From assembly GCF_003050785.1 (NCBI RefSeq), contig NZ_QAOH01000004.1:248001-312000 (forward strand): a DNA stretch of 64,000 nucleotides, written 5' to 3'. The first letter of the stretch is position 1, and each line of letters opens with the position of its first letter. This DNA is from Celeribacter persicus. Lineage in GTDB: Bacteria > Pseudomonadota > Alphaproteobacteria > Rhodobacterales > Rhodobacteraceae. Shown piece by piece: positions 55,011 through 63,692 of this stretch. Both the position numbers and the translations under genes were made by a program. The notes under the pieces are model-generated. The model was given only the letters and a program-made list of their open reading frames with translations. It had not been told where the DNA came from and did not search any database.

Positions 55011-56996
55011 TCAGAGGTCCATCCCGTCGCCGGGATCCATGCTCACCTGACGCGCCACGTTCAGCCCCATCACCTGCGTGAGGCGCCGGCTGCGGGTTGC
55101 ATCGTCCTCACCGTCCTCATCAGGCGGATCGAACTCGTTCTCGATCGGCTTCCTCTTGTCGATCGGATTGGCATGGCTCAGCTCAGGCTGATGCCGGCGC
55201 TCGGAGCCGGTCGGATCTTCATCCGGATCGCCGGACGTCTTCGTGGCCGTGTCGAACGGCGGACGTTGCGGCACCGGCAAGGCGCTCCAATCGTCGGACT
55301 GTGGCTTGCCGGATCGGACCGATTCCGGGGGCGCGAGGATGCGCTCCTTGAAGCGCACATCCTCGAAATAGCGGGCCTTCTTCGCGCGGATCGGCGGGGT
55401 GCCTGCCAGCATGACGATCTCGTCGGAGGGCGGAAGCTGCATAATTTCGCCGGGCGTGAGCAACTGGCGCGCCGTCTCGGAGCGGGAGACCATGAGGTGC
55501 CCGAGCCAGGGCGAAAGCCTGTGGCCGGCATAGTTTTTCATCGCCTTCATTTCGGTTGCCGTGCCGAGCGCATCGGACACGCGCTTGGCTGTTCGCTCGT
55601 CGTTGGTGGCGAAGCTTACGCGCACATGGCAATTGTCGAGGATCGAATTGTTCGGGCCGTAGGCTTTCTCGATCTGGTTCAGAGACTGGGCGATCAGGAA
55701 GCTCTTGAGTCCGTAGCCCGCCATGAAGGCCAGGGCGCTCTCGAAGAAGTCCAGCCGACCGAGAGCCGGAAATTCGTCGAGCATGAGCAGGAGCCGGTGC
55801 CGACCTGCCTTGGTCTGCAAATCCTCGGTCAGACGGCGCCCGACCTGATTGAGGATGAGGCGGACAAGGGGCTTCGTCCGATTGATGTCGGACGGTGGCA
55901 CGACGAGGTAGAGCGTCGTGGGCGTTTCGCCCGCCACCAGGTCGGCAATGCGCCAGTCACAGCGGCGCGTCACCTCGGCGACGACGGGATCGCGATAGAG
56001 ACCGAGGAACGACATGGCGGTAGACAGCACGCCCGAGCGCTCATTGTCGGATTTGTTCAGAAGTTCGCGCGCCGCGCTGGCGATGACGGGATGCGGCCCG
56101 GCTTCTCCGAGATGCGCGGTCTTCATCATCGCGTCGAGTGTCGCTTCGATCGTGCGCCTGGGGTCGGACAGGAACGAGGCCACGCCGGCGAGGGTCTTGT
56201 CAGGTTCGGCATAGAGAACGTGCAGAATGGCACCGACCAGCAAGGCATGACTGGTCTTCTCCCAGTGATTGCGCCGCTCGAGGCTGCCTTCGGGATCGAC
56301 CAGGATATCGGCGATGTTCTGGACGTCGCGGACCTCCCATTCACCGCGCCGAACCTCAAGCAGCGGATTATAGGCCGACGAATCCGGATTGGTCGGATCG
56401 AACAGAAGCACCCTGCCGTGCCGGGCGCGAAAGCCCGCGGTGAGCTGCCAGTTCTCGCCCTTGATGTCATGGACGATTGCCGAACCTGGCCAGGTCAGGA
56501 GCGTGGGCACCACCAGGCCGACGCCTTTGCCGGACCGCGTCGGTGCAAAACACAGGACATGCTCTGGCCCGTCGTGACGAAGATAGGCCCGATCGAAGCG
56601 CCCGAGCACGACGCCATCGGGATCGAGGAGTCCCGCGGCCTTGACCTCATCGGGTCGCGCCCATCGGGCGGATCCATAGGTCTCCGCGTTCTTTGCCTCC
56701 CGCGCTCGCCAGACCGACATGAGAATCGCGACGGCAATGGCGATGAATCCGCCCGATGCCGCGATCATCCCTCCCGTGGCAAAGATGCCCGGCGCATAGG
56801 CTTCGTAGAAATACCACCACCAGAAGATCGCGGGCGGATAATAGACCGGCCAACCGCCGACCCGGAACCATGGCGACCCGAGCTGCGCCTGAAACCCGAG
56901 CTCCCACGCCACGTATTGTGTCGCCGCCCATGTCGTGACGAGGACGATCAGAAAGACGGTGATGATCTGGCCCCAGAGAATTTTCGTCGCGGACAT
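55011..56996 (-). CDS. traG: Type IV coupling protein TraG (VirD4-like)
   Basis: 661 residues. It has two or three N-terminal membrane helices (ITVFLIVLVTTWAATQYVAW; GIFATGGMIAASGGFIAIAV), Walker A LCFAPTRSGKGVGLVVPTLL, Walker B HRLLLMLDEFPALGRLDFFE, and the RecA-like ending with TEMKAMKNYAGHRLSPWLGH. The hexamer links the relaxase-DNA complex to the secretion channel and pumps DNA. It begins 22 bp after the relaxase. Confidence 0.96.
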   Translation of the reverse strand: MSATKILWGQIITVFLIVLVTTWAATQYVAWELGFQAQLGSPWFRVGGWPVYYPPAIFWWWYFYEAYAPGIFATGGMIAASGGFIAIAVAILMSVWRAREAKNAETYGSARWARPDEVKAAGLLDPDGVVLGRFDRAYLRHDGPEHVLCFAPTRSGKGVGLVVPTLLTWPGSAIVHDIKGENWQLTAGFRARHGRVLLFDPTNPDSSAYNPLLEVRRGEWEVRDVQNIADILVDPEGSLERRNHWEKTSHALLVGAILHVLYAEPDKTLAGVASFLSDPRRTIEATLDAMMKTAHLGEAGPHPVIASAARELLNKSDNERSGVLSTAMSFLGLYRDPVVAEVTRRCDWRIADLVAGETPTTLYLVVPPSDINRTKPLVRLILNQVGRRLTEDLQTKAGRHRLLLMLDEFPALGRLDFFESALAFMAGYGLKSFLIAQSLNQIEKAYGPNNSILDNCHVRVSFATNDERTAKRVSDALGTATEMKAMKNYAGHRLSPWLGHLMVSRSETARQLLTPGEIMQLPPSDEIVMLAGTPPIRAKKARYFEDVRFKERILAPPESVRSGKPQSDDWSALPVPQRPPFDTATKTSGDPDEDPTGSERRHQPELSHANPIDKRKPIENEFDPPDEDGEDDATRSRRLTQVMGLNVARQVSMDPGDGMDL

Positions 56997-57017
56997 GGTG
57001 GTTCCTTCCTTTGAGTG

Positions 57018-58757
57018 TCAGAGCCCGAGGTCCCGTTTGCGGCCGACGCTCCAGTCGACGCCGCCGTCGCCCCGCGCGACGCCCGAGACGTGGCGGCCGA
57101 GATTCTTCTCGAGCGAAGGGGACCAGGGCACGAGCTGGAAGCCGAGGCCGTCGTCGATCATGGCGAAGCGGCCGGATGCCAGCGCCAGTCGCTGCCGGTA
57201 GGTGCCGGAGACATATTCGCCGCCGGCAGCCCGGTTGAACGGCAGGCCGGTCTCATCCGCCAGCTTGCCGCCAATCGCGTCGAGTTCGCGGCGCCGCAGC
57301 GTGTCGATCAGGTTGCGAGTGAAGACGATGCGTCGCCCCTGACGCTCCGCCAGCCCTTCCTGCAGAAGGCGCTCGGCGCGGCGATCCATCGCTTCGCGAA
57401 CCTCGGCGCCGAAGCCACCGGAGGAAACATCGATCCGCTCGCGCGCGACGGCCTGCCGGTCCAGCCAGGTCGCGCCGGACGCCGAGATCTGGCCTTGCAG
57501 GTCGAGATCGGAGCGGACGGCAATCGCCACGCGGCGCTGCCCTCTCGCATCGTCGAAGCCGCGAAGCTCGACGATCGATCCGGGAGCGCTGTCGCCCGCG
57601 GCATCGAGATCGGGCAGCTTGATATGATGGGTCCGGCCATCGACGCCATCGACCACCGCATAGGCAGTCCCTTTCAGCTCGTCATCGAGCCCACGCTCGA
57701 CCAGCCGGCCGATGACCGGCGTGTCGAGACTCTCGGCGGCAAGCACATAGCCTGCGGCGCCACGCTCAATCCCCTTCTCGGTCAGAGCCCGGTGCATGCG
57801 CTTGATGATGTCGCCGCGCTCGCCCAACTCGCGCAACGTCGCCTCGGCATCGTGACTGATCGACCATTGCCCGGGGCCGACCTGGTCGGCGAGGCCGAGC
57901 GATTCCAGTTTCCGGAGCCGCCCGATTTTGAGGGCCTGGTATTCATCGGGCTGACGGTCGGGTTGCGGCGCCAGGTCGATCGCACCGGCATCGCGAGCAT
58001 CGCGGACGAGCTGGCGGTCGAGCTGGGTCCAGCGCTCCGCCTCGATCTGCCGCTCAAGCGCGCGCCGGATGTCGCGATCGGTGCGCGGCCCCAGTTCCAT
58101 GGTGATGAGATCGCGCGCCCGATCGCGCATCCCCTCCTTGATGTAGTCGCGCGAGATCACGAGGTCCTGCCCGTCGTCCCGAACGCCGCGGACAATCAAA
58201 TGGACATGGGGATGCTCGGTGTTCCAGTGATCGACGGCCACCCAGTCGAGGCGCGTGTCGAGGTCCTTTTCCATCTGCCCGACGAGATCGCGCGTGAAGG
58301 TTTTGAGATCCGACATCTCGAGCGCGTCGTCGGGTGAGACGATGAAGCGGAAATGATGCCGGTCATCGCCGCAGCGCTCGGCGAAGGCCCGCCCCTCGGC
58401 AGCCTCCGTCTCCGGCCCGAACAGACGCGCCTTCTCCCCGTCCCGGGTCACACCGTCACGGCTCAGGTAATCGAGATGCGTGCCCAGGGGCGCGGTACGC
58501 CCGGAGTGGCGCACGACGCGCGCCTTGACCACCGCGCCCCGTGACCGGGCGGTGATGAAACGATTGGCCTGGATGCTGGCCCGCTGCCCATGCCCGAAGC
58601 GCGAACGGTTCCCGGAAGTGACGCGGCCAGAACGCGACACCGTTCCCCCGGCCTTCTTGGCCGCCGCGAGTGCCTGGGCGATGAACGGGCGCACATGCTG
58701 TGCCCGCATCGAGCGGATGCGGCCAGGGCGGATGCGGAACTCGTGCTCACCGGCCAT
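57018..58757 (-). CDS. Relaxase/VirD2-like mobilisation nuclease with DUF3363
   Basis: 579 residues from MAGEHEFRIRPGRIRSMRAQ. The N-terminal relaxase domain has a Tyr in LGTHLDYLSRDGV and the metal-binding triad motif EHPHVHLIVRG (His 182, 184, 186). The C-terminal half is the DUF3363 region (AAGYVLAAESLDTPVIGRLV; GGEYVSGTYRQRLALASGRF). It nicks oriT and leads the single strand into the recipient. The longer open frame upstream reads through the candidate oriT and is not coding. Confidence 0.92.
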   Translation of the reverse strand: MAGEHEFRIRPGRIRSMRAQHVRPFIAQALAAAKKAGGTVSRSGRVTSGNRSRFGHGQRASIQANRFITARSRGAVVKARVVRHSGRTAPLGTHLDYLSRDGVTRDGEKARLFGPETEAAEGRAFAERCGDDRHHFRFIVSPDDALEMSDLKTFTRDLVGQMEKDLDTRLDWVAVDHWNTEHPHVHLIVRGVRDDGQDLVISRDYIKEGMRDRARDLITMELGPRTDRDIRRALERQIEAERWTQLDRQLVRDARDAGAIDLAPQPDRQPDEYQALKIGRLRKLESLGLADQVGPGQWSISHDAEATLRELGERGDIIKRMHRALTEKGIERGAAGYVLAAESLDTPVIGRLVERGLDDELKGTAYAVVDGVDGRTHHIKLPDLDAAGDSAPGSIVELRGFDDARGQRRVAIAVRSDLDLQGQISASGATWLDRQAVARERIDVSSGGFGAEVREAMDRRAERLLQEGLAERQGRRIVFTRNLIDTLRRRELDAIGGKLADETGLPFNRAAGGEYVSGTYRQRLALASGRFAMIDDGLGFQLVPWSPSLEKNLGRHVSGVARGDGGVDWSVGRKRDLGL

Positions 58758-58767
58758 GACCCTGCCC

Positions 58768-58905
58768 CGCAATGTGCGAAAAGCCGAGCAATTCCGGGCA
58801 GGTAAACCGTTCCGGCACATTGCGCTGAGACGCCGCAATGTGTGAAACGCGCTGGAAAACCCAATAAAAACAACCGACCGCCCGGCCCACAATGTGCGGC
58901 CTTTT
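58768..58905. other. Candidate oriT with repeated CGCAATGTG boxes
   Basis: The non-coding stretch just upstream of the relaxase contains four copies of (G)CAATGTG: 58769-58776 (direct), 58816-58823 (inverse), 58835-58842 (direct) and 58890-58896 (direct). The middle two form a perfect 9-bp inverted repeat, CACATTGCG/CGCAATGTG, around a 9-base spacer. An A-rich stretch (CCAATAAAAACAACCG) lies beside them. Repeats flanking an A-rich nick region next to the relaxase gene are the usual form of oriT. Confidence 0.5.
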
Positions 58906-59000
58906 ATCCTGCCATCGTCCGGTCGTAGTGCCCGCACCCGACCCCTTCGCCCTCCATGGTGCGCAAAAGCTCGCCAGAGCACGATACAGCGTTCGGCCGG

Positions 59001-59756
59001 TCATGGCGCATCACCCGTGGCTTGAGCGGCAACGAAAATGCCCTCCGCGGCGCCCTGATCCGCTCCGGGAACGAGGGAATGGGCGCCTTCCTGCGGCGCA
59101 TTGTCCGCAGCTTCGCGGCTTATATCGCGCGCCACGAAGAGTGGCGCTTCGCGCCAATCGGGCGGCGGTGCGGGCGCGGCAGGAACGGCAACGGGCAGCG
59201 CATCCGCGCCCAAGATCGGCGCGAGGGTCGCAACATAGGCGCGTGTCTCTGCGGGCAGATTGCGACCGTCGGAAAGGTATTCTTCGTAACGGCCCGGTCC
59301 GCCATTATAGGCCGCCAGCATGGCCGCAATATTGCCGTAGCGATCAAACATCTCGCGCAAGTAAGCCGCACCTGCGAGAATGTTGTCGCGACGATCGAAG
59401 GGGTCACGGCCGAGCCGGTGACGTTGGCGGAGTGCGGCCCAGGTATCGGGCATGATCTGCATCAGGCCCATCGCGCCGGCCGATGACACCGCCCGCAGAT
59501 CGCCCGCGCTTTCGACGCGCATCACCGCGCGGATCCAGTGCTCCGGAATGCCGAAGCGGAGCGACGCTTCCGCGACATACTGGGCGTTCGGATCGCGCAG
59601 AATGGCCTGAGCCGCGGGTGCGACCGGGACCTGCGCCAGTCCAACAGATGCGAACGGGATCGACAGGCCGAGAAGGAGAAGTGAGACAGTGCGCCGGGCG
59701 ACGCGAAGCCGCCCGAACACATGACCCAGGCGACGCCGGAAGCAAAGCTGCGGCAT
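59001..59756 (-). CDS. Lytic transglycosylase (VirB1-like SLT)
   Basis: 251 residues with a signal peptide (VSLLLLGLSIPFASVGLAQ). The SLT domain shows the catalytic Glu in AVMRVESAGDLRAVS, then GAMGLMQIMPDTWAALR and AMLAAYNGGPGRYEEYL. It opens the peptidoglycan for the transfer channel. The C-terminal 60 residues are Pro/Ala-rich and lack a domain. Confidence 0.93.
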   Translation of the reverse strand: MPQLCFRRRLGHVFGRLRVARRTVSLLLLGLSIPFASVGLAQVPVAPAAQAILRDPNAQYVAEASLRFGIPEHWIRAVMRVESAGDLRAVSSAGAMGLMQIMPDTWAALRQRHRLGRDPFDRRDNILAGAAYLREMFDRYGNIAAMLAAYNGGPGRYEEYLSDGRNLPAETRAYVATLAPILGADALPVAVPAAPAPPPDWREAPLFVARDISREAADNAPQEGAHSLVPGADQGAAEGIFVAAQATGDAP

Positions 59757-59759
59757 CGC

Positions 59760-60098
59760 TCAGTCCTTTCCGTCGCGCTTTGGCGCGCGGCTCCAGTGCA
59801 GCGACCACGACGTCGCGTCGGCGCCGTTCTGGAACAGGGCGGCGCGCATCGGATGCGGCAGGGCGGGATCGTCGATCAGCACCGAGAGATAGTCTCCGGC
59901 TTTCTCGCCGATGCGCGACCAGCCGGCGCCGACCTCGGGGCCGCTTTCATCCGGGCCGAGGTGAACACGGTGATCGGGCGCGTTCTCTACCCCTGCGGTA
60001 TCGACAGCGACGATGGCGATCTCGCTGTCGAGTGTGAGGGTCTGGATGCGGCCGGAGAAGCCGGATTTCTGCCGGGTGAACTCGCCGATTTGCGGCAT
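59760..60098 (-). CDS. DUF736-family protein
   Basis: 112 residues, MPQIGEFTRQKSGFSGRIQT, continuing LTLDSEIAIVAVDTAG, GPEVGAGWSRIGEKAGDYLS and MRAALFQNGADATSWSLHWS. DUF736 genes are markers of alphaproteobacterial Trb-type elements; the function is not established. The start is set by GGAAAA at good spacing. Confidence 0.9.
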   Translation of the reverse strand: MPQIGEFTRQKSGFSGRIQTLTLDSEIAIVAVDTAGVENAPDHRVHLGPDESGPEVGAGWSRIGEKAGDYLSVLIDDPALPHPMRAALFQNGADATSWSLHWSRAPKRDGKD

Positions 60099-60166
60099 GG
60101 GATTTTCCTTTCCTGTGCGGCGGAGTAGGCCGGGAACGGGCGGCATGTCCGCTCCCGTGCAGGCGT

Positions 60167-60712
60167 TCACCGCGTTGACGCCTGCCGTTCGAGGCGACCG
60201 TCGCCGTTCCCGTCGGTCCAGATCGGCTCGACGCGCGCAGTGACGGATGCGAGGGGAAGCGGCCCGAAATACCGGCCGTCCATGCTGTCTTCAGTGTCCC
60301 AGTTCATCAGGAACACTTCGCCATTGGAGATCACCCGGCAGCCCTGCCAGGAAGGCAGTTGGCGGCCTCGGCTGTCGCGCTCGCGGGCTTCGCCATAGGC
60401 GTGATCGTAAGCAGTGATCTGCGCGCCATTCCGGCACACTTGCGTGCCGGGGAGCGCCAGAACGCGCTTGATCAGGAGAACGCCGCGCGGGAGATAGCCG
60501 CGGGCGTCGAGGAAGTCCGAGAGATCGTCCGGCGGCATCACCGCGACAAGATCGCCGACCTCGAGCCGCCCCACAGGGCGAACGGAATAGAGGCCGATCG
60601 GCGCGCTGGCCGAGGCATTCCAGATGAAGCGGGGACCGTGGCCGGTCAGATGCGGCGCGACGATGAGCGCGCCCGCCGCCGACATGGCCCAGACAATGGC
60701 GCGGCGGCTCAT
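60167..60712 (-). CDS. traF: TraF-like S26 signal peptidase
   Basis: 181 residues: an N-terminal membrane helix, the catalytic Ser in WNASASAPIGLY and Lys in VLLIKRVLALPG, and late S26 motifs (GEVFLMNWDTEDSMDGRYFG, PLPLASV). It matures or cyclises the TrbC pilin. The start overlaps the DUF2840 stop. Confidence 0.93.
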   Translation of the reverse strand: MSRRAIVWAMSAAGALIVAPHLTGHGPRFIWNASASAPIGLYSVRPVGRLEVGDLVAVMPPDDLSDFLDARGYLPRGVLLIKRVLALPGTQVCRNGAQITAYDHAYGEARERDSRGRQLPSWQGCRVISNGEVFLMNWDTEDSMDGRYFGPLPLASVTARVEPIWTDGNGDGRLERQASTR

Positions 60713-61218
60713 GGCTGGACGCTCCGCCGTTTCAGCCAGGCGCGGTGCTGGGCTGGCGAATAGGGACGCGGCCGCTCGCCGGCGGCGAGCCGGTTGTGGA
60801 CGTGCCGCCAGTGATCGGGCGAAACCTCTACGGCATCGATACCCGCCGCTTCGATCACGTCGATGATCTGAAGCGTACGCTCCACCTTGGGCCAGCCATG
60901 TGTTCGCAGGAGGAGGACGCCGCCGGGATCGACGAACGGCACGGTCTGATAGGCTTCACTCGCTCGCGGGGCGCACAGGATGTCGAGCCGGGACTCGACC
61001 GTTCCATGTTCGTTGGCGGCCCAGCGAACGAGCGCGAAACTGGCACCCGGCCGGAAAGAGAGGACACGCCGGCGGCGGTCCAGGATCTCCTCACGGACAG
61101 CCATGCCGAACCTGGTCCAGTGTTCGACCGACTTCTCGACCCAGGTCAGTTCAACACGAGTGAACCGGTCGGCCATTTGCGCGGAGCGCGCCTGACAGGG
61201 TGTCGTGCTTGGGGTCAT
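60709..61218 (-). CDS. DUF2840-family protein
   Basis: 169 residues, with MADRFTRVELTWVEKSVEHW and FGMAVREEILDRRRRVLSFR, then VPFVDPGGVLLLRTHGWPKV. DUF2840 always sits between parA-linked RHH genes and traF in this element family; no biochemical role is known to me. The start is chosen for its ATGA overlap with the upstream gene; MADRFTR 14 codons on is possible. Confidence 0.88.
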   Translation of the reverse strand: MTPSTTPCQARSAQMADRFTRVELTWVEKSVEHWTRFGMAVREEILDRRRRVLSFRPGASFALVRWAANEHGTVESRLDILCAPRASEAYQTVPFVDPGGVLLLRTHGWPKVERTLQIIDVIEAAGIDAVEVSPDHWRHVHNRLAAGERPRPYSPAQHRAWLKRRSVQP

Positions 61219-61463
61219 TCGCCATCTCCGCTGGTTGGGGGAAACTCCCGCGCGAGGAGCTCGCGCAGCATGTCGGCGACGGTCATGCCGCGCCGGAAGG
61301 CGGCGATCTTGATCCGCCCCCGCAACTCGGGCGTCACGTCGATGGTCAGGCGGGCGGTGTTCGTGGCCGCTTCGTCGCCTTTCGGGGGCGGTCCGGCCTT
61401 GATCCATTGTTCGGGATCGGCGGGACGGGTCGCAAAGCCCTTCCTGTTTGCCCGGGCGCTCAT
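61215..61463 (-). CDS. Small RHH partition-associated protein
   Basis: 82 residues. The C-terminal half, TARLTIDVTPELRGRIKIAA plus TVADMLRELLAREFP, is a ribbon-helix-helix like ParG-type centromere-binding proteins. It overlaps parA by 4 bases. It is probably the DNA-binding partner of ParA. Confidence 0.8.
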   Translation of the reverse strand: MSARANRKGFATRPADPEQWIKAGPPPKGDEAATNTARLTIDVTPELRGRIKIAAFRRGMTVADMLRELLAREFPPTSGDGE

Positions 61464-62113
61464 GATGCGCTCCGGGGATTGCCGAGATGCGTCACCTCGG
61501 CAACCAGCGCGGTGATCTCGCGCGCGGCCGCGCTCTCATGGTCGAGTTCCCGGACGATCCGTCCGGACTGCGCAGCGGCGGCGAAAGCAATGCGCTGACC
61601 GATGCGACTGGCCAGGGCCGGTGGGTCATGATCCGCGAGCGCTTCAGCGGTATCGCGCGCCAGCACAGTGCGCGCCCCGCATCGGTTCAGGACGAAACGG
61701 GCCACCAGTTCCGGCCGGTAGATGCGCGCCTCCGAGATCAGCGCCAGCATTTCCGCAGACGCCCAGCCGTCGAAGGGCGACGGCTGCACCGGGATCAGCA
61801 CCATGTCCGTTGCCAGCAGCGCCGAGCGCATGAGTCCGGCCACACGCGGCGGCCCATCGATGACGACGAAATCGGCATCCCTGGCAAGCGCGGGGGCTTC
61901 GCGATGCAGTGTGTCTCGGGCGAGACCGATCACGCTGAACTGGCGCGGCAGCCCCTCGCGAGCGCGCATCTCGGACCAATCGAGCGCCGAGCCTTGCGGG
62001 TCGGCGTCGATGAGGATGACACGCCGTCCTTGCATGGCCCACTCGCCCGCAACGGCGAGCGCCAGCGTCGTCTTCCCGACGCCGCCCTTCTGATTGAGCA
62101 AGGCGAGGATCAT
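61460..62113 (-). CDS. parA: ParA-family partition ATPase
   Basis: 217 residues, with the deviant Walker A NQKGGVGKTTLALAVAGEWA at the start, Walker A' VILIDADPQGSALDW, and Walker B DFVVIDGPPRV. It is a small ParA without HTH, like those paired with ParG-type proteins. It maintains the element when it is extrachromosomal. Its start overlaps the repA stop (TAATG). Confidence 0.95.
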   Translation of the reverse strand: MILALLNQKGGVGKTTLALAVAGEWAMQGRRVILIDADPQGSALDWSEMRAREGLPRQFSVIGLARDTLHREAPALARDADFVVIDGPPRVAGLMRSALLATDMVLIPVQPSPFDGWASAEMLALISEARIYRPELVARFVLNRCGARTVLARDTAEALADHDPPALASRIGQRIAFAAAAQSGRIVRELDHESAAAREITALVAEVTHLGNPRSAS

Positions 62114-63270
62114 TACGCGCCTCCCGAGGGGTCGTCGGAAGACGCCGTGGGAGTGCGACGACGGACGGTGAAAGTGTCAGCGGTGGCGCTCCGATCCTGT
62201 GCATGGCGCTTGTCGCCGGACGTTACTTTCAGCGCATTGCCGACCTTCACGATGAGCTTTTGCACATCGCGTCTGCGCTCTTCAAAGTTAGATTCTTCGT
62301 TAGACTCTAAGTTAAGGGCGCGATTTTCGAAGCGATTTCCGGGCTTTACGCCCTGTTTGGGTTCCTGATAGCACGAGCCCTGGGTTCCCGATAGCACGAT
62401 AGTCCGGGTTCCCGATGGCACGAGGCCATCCACAGGTTTTCCACAGGCTGGGCTGGGCTCGAAGGCCAGCAACATCCGGCCGCCGTATTCGATCTCGGTG
62501 AACAGCGTGTAGCCGGGGAGCGGCTGACGCCGGATGATGTCGCGCAGCTCGAAGGCGAAGCGCTTGAACGGCGACAGGCTGCCCGATTTCTGGTGAAGGT
62601 GGCGGAAGTCGAAGCGCCAGCCGTCCTTCTGCCGGCCGCCATGCTTGCGGACGAGACGGTAGAGCCAGCGTTCGAGTCCGCCCGTCAAATCGAAATAGGC
62701 CCGGTCGATCGTGAGGATGAGCGCGTCATCGAGGACGGCCTGGTAGAACCAGTCCGGGACGATCATCTCGACGCCGTCGGGTCGGCCCTTGTGGTTGGTT
62801 CGCTCCTGCCACTCGTTGATCCAGGAGAAGCGGTGGCGGCGTCCTTCGGCCGTCTGACGCAGCGTGGTCGATATCGTTGTGGATTGCAGCCGGTCCAGTG
62901 CGGCCTTCAGGCGCCGGTAGTCTCGCAGGCTGGTGCCGCGGCCGATGAAGGTGAGAATCTCGTAGGGCGTCGCCATCATGAGCCGCGAGGTTCGCAGTCC
63001 GGCATCGCGTGCCTCCACGATCTGGCTCGCGGCCCAGATCAGGATGTCGGCGTCCCAGATGGTCGCCATCCCGTGATCGGGGACCGCCTCGACGCGGATC
63101 GAGACGGCTCCCGCGCTGAAGTCGATCGGCGCAACGCGATGGGACTTTGAAAGGGAGAAGAAGGGATAGGCCATGAGATCCTGCGCGTCTCGTGGCGCGA
63201 AATCTCCCGGAAGCGCTCTGAACAGATCGAGCTGCCCGCGCTCCGACAGGGTTCGACGCCGTCCTGTCAT
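62113..63270 (-). CDS. repA: Replication initiator protein (RepA type)
   Basis: 385 residues, MTGRRRTLSERGQLDLFRAL, then the plasmid initiator core (YEILTFIGRGTSLRDYRRLK; RFSWINEWQERTNHKGRPDG; DRAYFDLTGGLERWLYRLVR; KSGSLSPFKRFAFELRDIIR). Initiators of this type give a limited replication capacity to integrated conjugative elements. The last 110 residues are of low conservation, and the DNA there holds iterons. Confidence 0.9.
   Translation of the reverse strand: MTGRRRTLSERGQLDLFRALPGDFAPRDAQDLMAYPFFSLSKSHRVAPIDFSAGAVSIRVEAVPDHGMATIWDADILIWAASQIVEARDAGLRTSRLMMATPYEILTFIGRGTSLRDYRRLKAALDRLQSTTISTTLRQTAEGRRHRFSWINEWQERTNHKGRPDGVEMIVPDWFYQAVLDDALILTIDRAYFDLTGGLERWLYRLVRKHGGRQKDGWRFDFRHLHQKSGSLSPFKRFAFELRDIIRRQPLPGYTLFTEIEYGGRMLLAFEPSPACGKPVDGLVPSGTRTIVLSGTQGSCYQEPKQGVKPGNRFENRALNLESNEESNFEERRRDVQKLIVKVGNALKVTSGDKRHAQDRSATADTFTVRRRTPTASSDDPSGGA
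62359..62447. repeat. Iterons and DnaA-box-like sites inside repA (candidate oriV)
   Basis: Three direct copies of GGGTTCCYGATRGCACGA lie at 62359-62376, 62382-62399 and 62406-62423, with 23- and 24-bp spacing, that is about two helical turns. They are followed by CATCCACAG (62427-62435) and TTTTCCACA (62437-62445), near-matches to the DnaA box. This is the form of an iteron origin bound by the Rep protein. Confidence 0.75.
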
Positions 63271-63551
63271 CAGCGGGCGGAGCGAACCGCCCGCGGTGAG
63301 GCCGGCGGCATCTGCCGCTTGGGCGGAACCAGCTGGCCGCGCGGATCGGTGGTGGAGGTCACCGCGCCGCGGTCGGCCCAGGCTTTGAGATCATCGACGG
63401 AATAGACGACGCGCCCGCCAAGCTTGTGATAGGCGGGACCAGTACCGTAGGTGCGGTGTTTCTCGAGTGTCCTGGCGGACAGGCTGAGAAATGCAGCCGC
63501 CTCTTTCGTCCGTAGGTAGCGCGGCGGCAGAACGGCGGGATCAGGATGCAT
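63270..63551 (-). CDS. AlpA/excisionase-like helix-turn-helix protein
   Basis: 93 residues with PPRYLRTKEAAAFLSLSART and LEKHRTYGTGPAYHKLGGRV, VYSVDDLKAWADRG. This is the MerR-like HTH_17 fold of AlpA/Xis proteins. It overlaps repA (TGATG) and probably controls replication or excision genes of the element. Confidence 0.9.
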   Translation of the reverse strand: MHPDPAVLPPRYLRTKEAAAFLSLSARTLEKHRTYGTGPAYHKLGGRVVYSVDDLKAWADRGAVTSTTDPRGQLVPPKRQMPPASPRAVRSAR

Positions 63552-63692
63552 GGATCGAGCCTCCGTGGGGTTGCGGGACGCCGCAGAGGACCAGCGGCGA
63601 TTTGCGACAACGGTGGCGGAGAAAGATCGGCGGGGTGGATGGGGAAGATTGGAGGCGAAGAATCCCCACCCCCCCCGGGCAGAGTGGCAGGT

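Noticed and set aside
54996-57014. 672-codon plus-strand open frame opposite traG
   Set aside because: It is a shadow of traG; the minus strand has Walker motifs and full-length homology.
58758-58982. N-terminal extension of the relaxase by 75 codons
   Set aside because: It would read through the repeat-rich candidate oriT; relaxases of this type begin at MAGEHEFRIRPG or similar.
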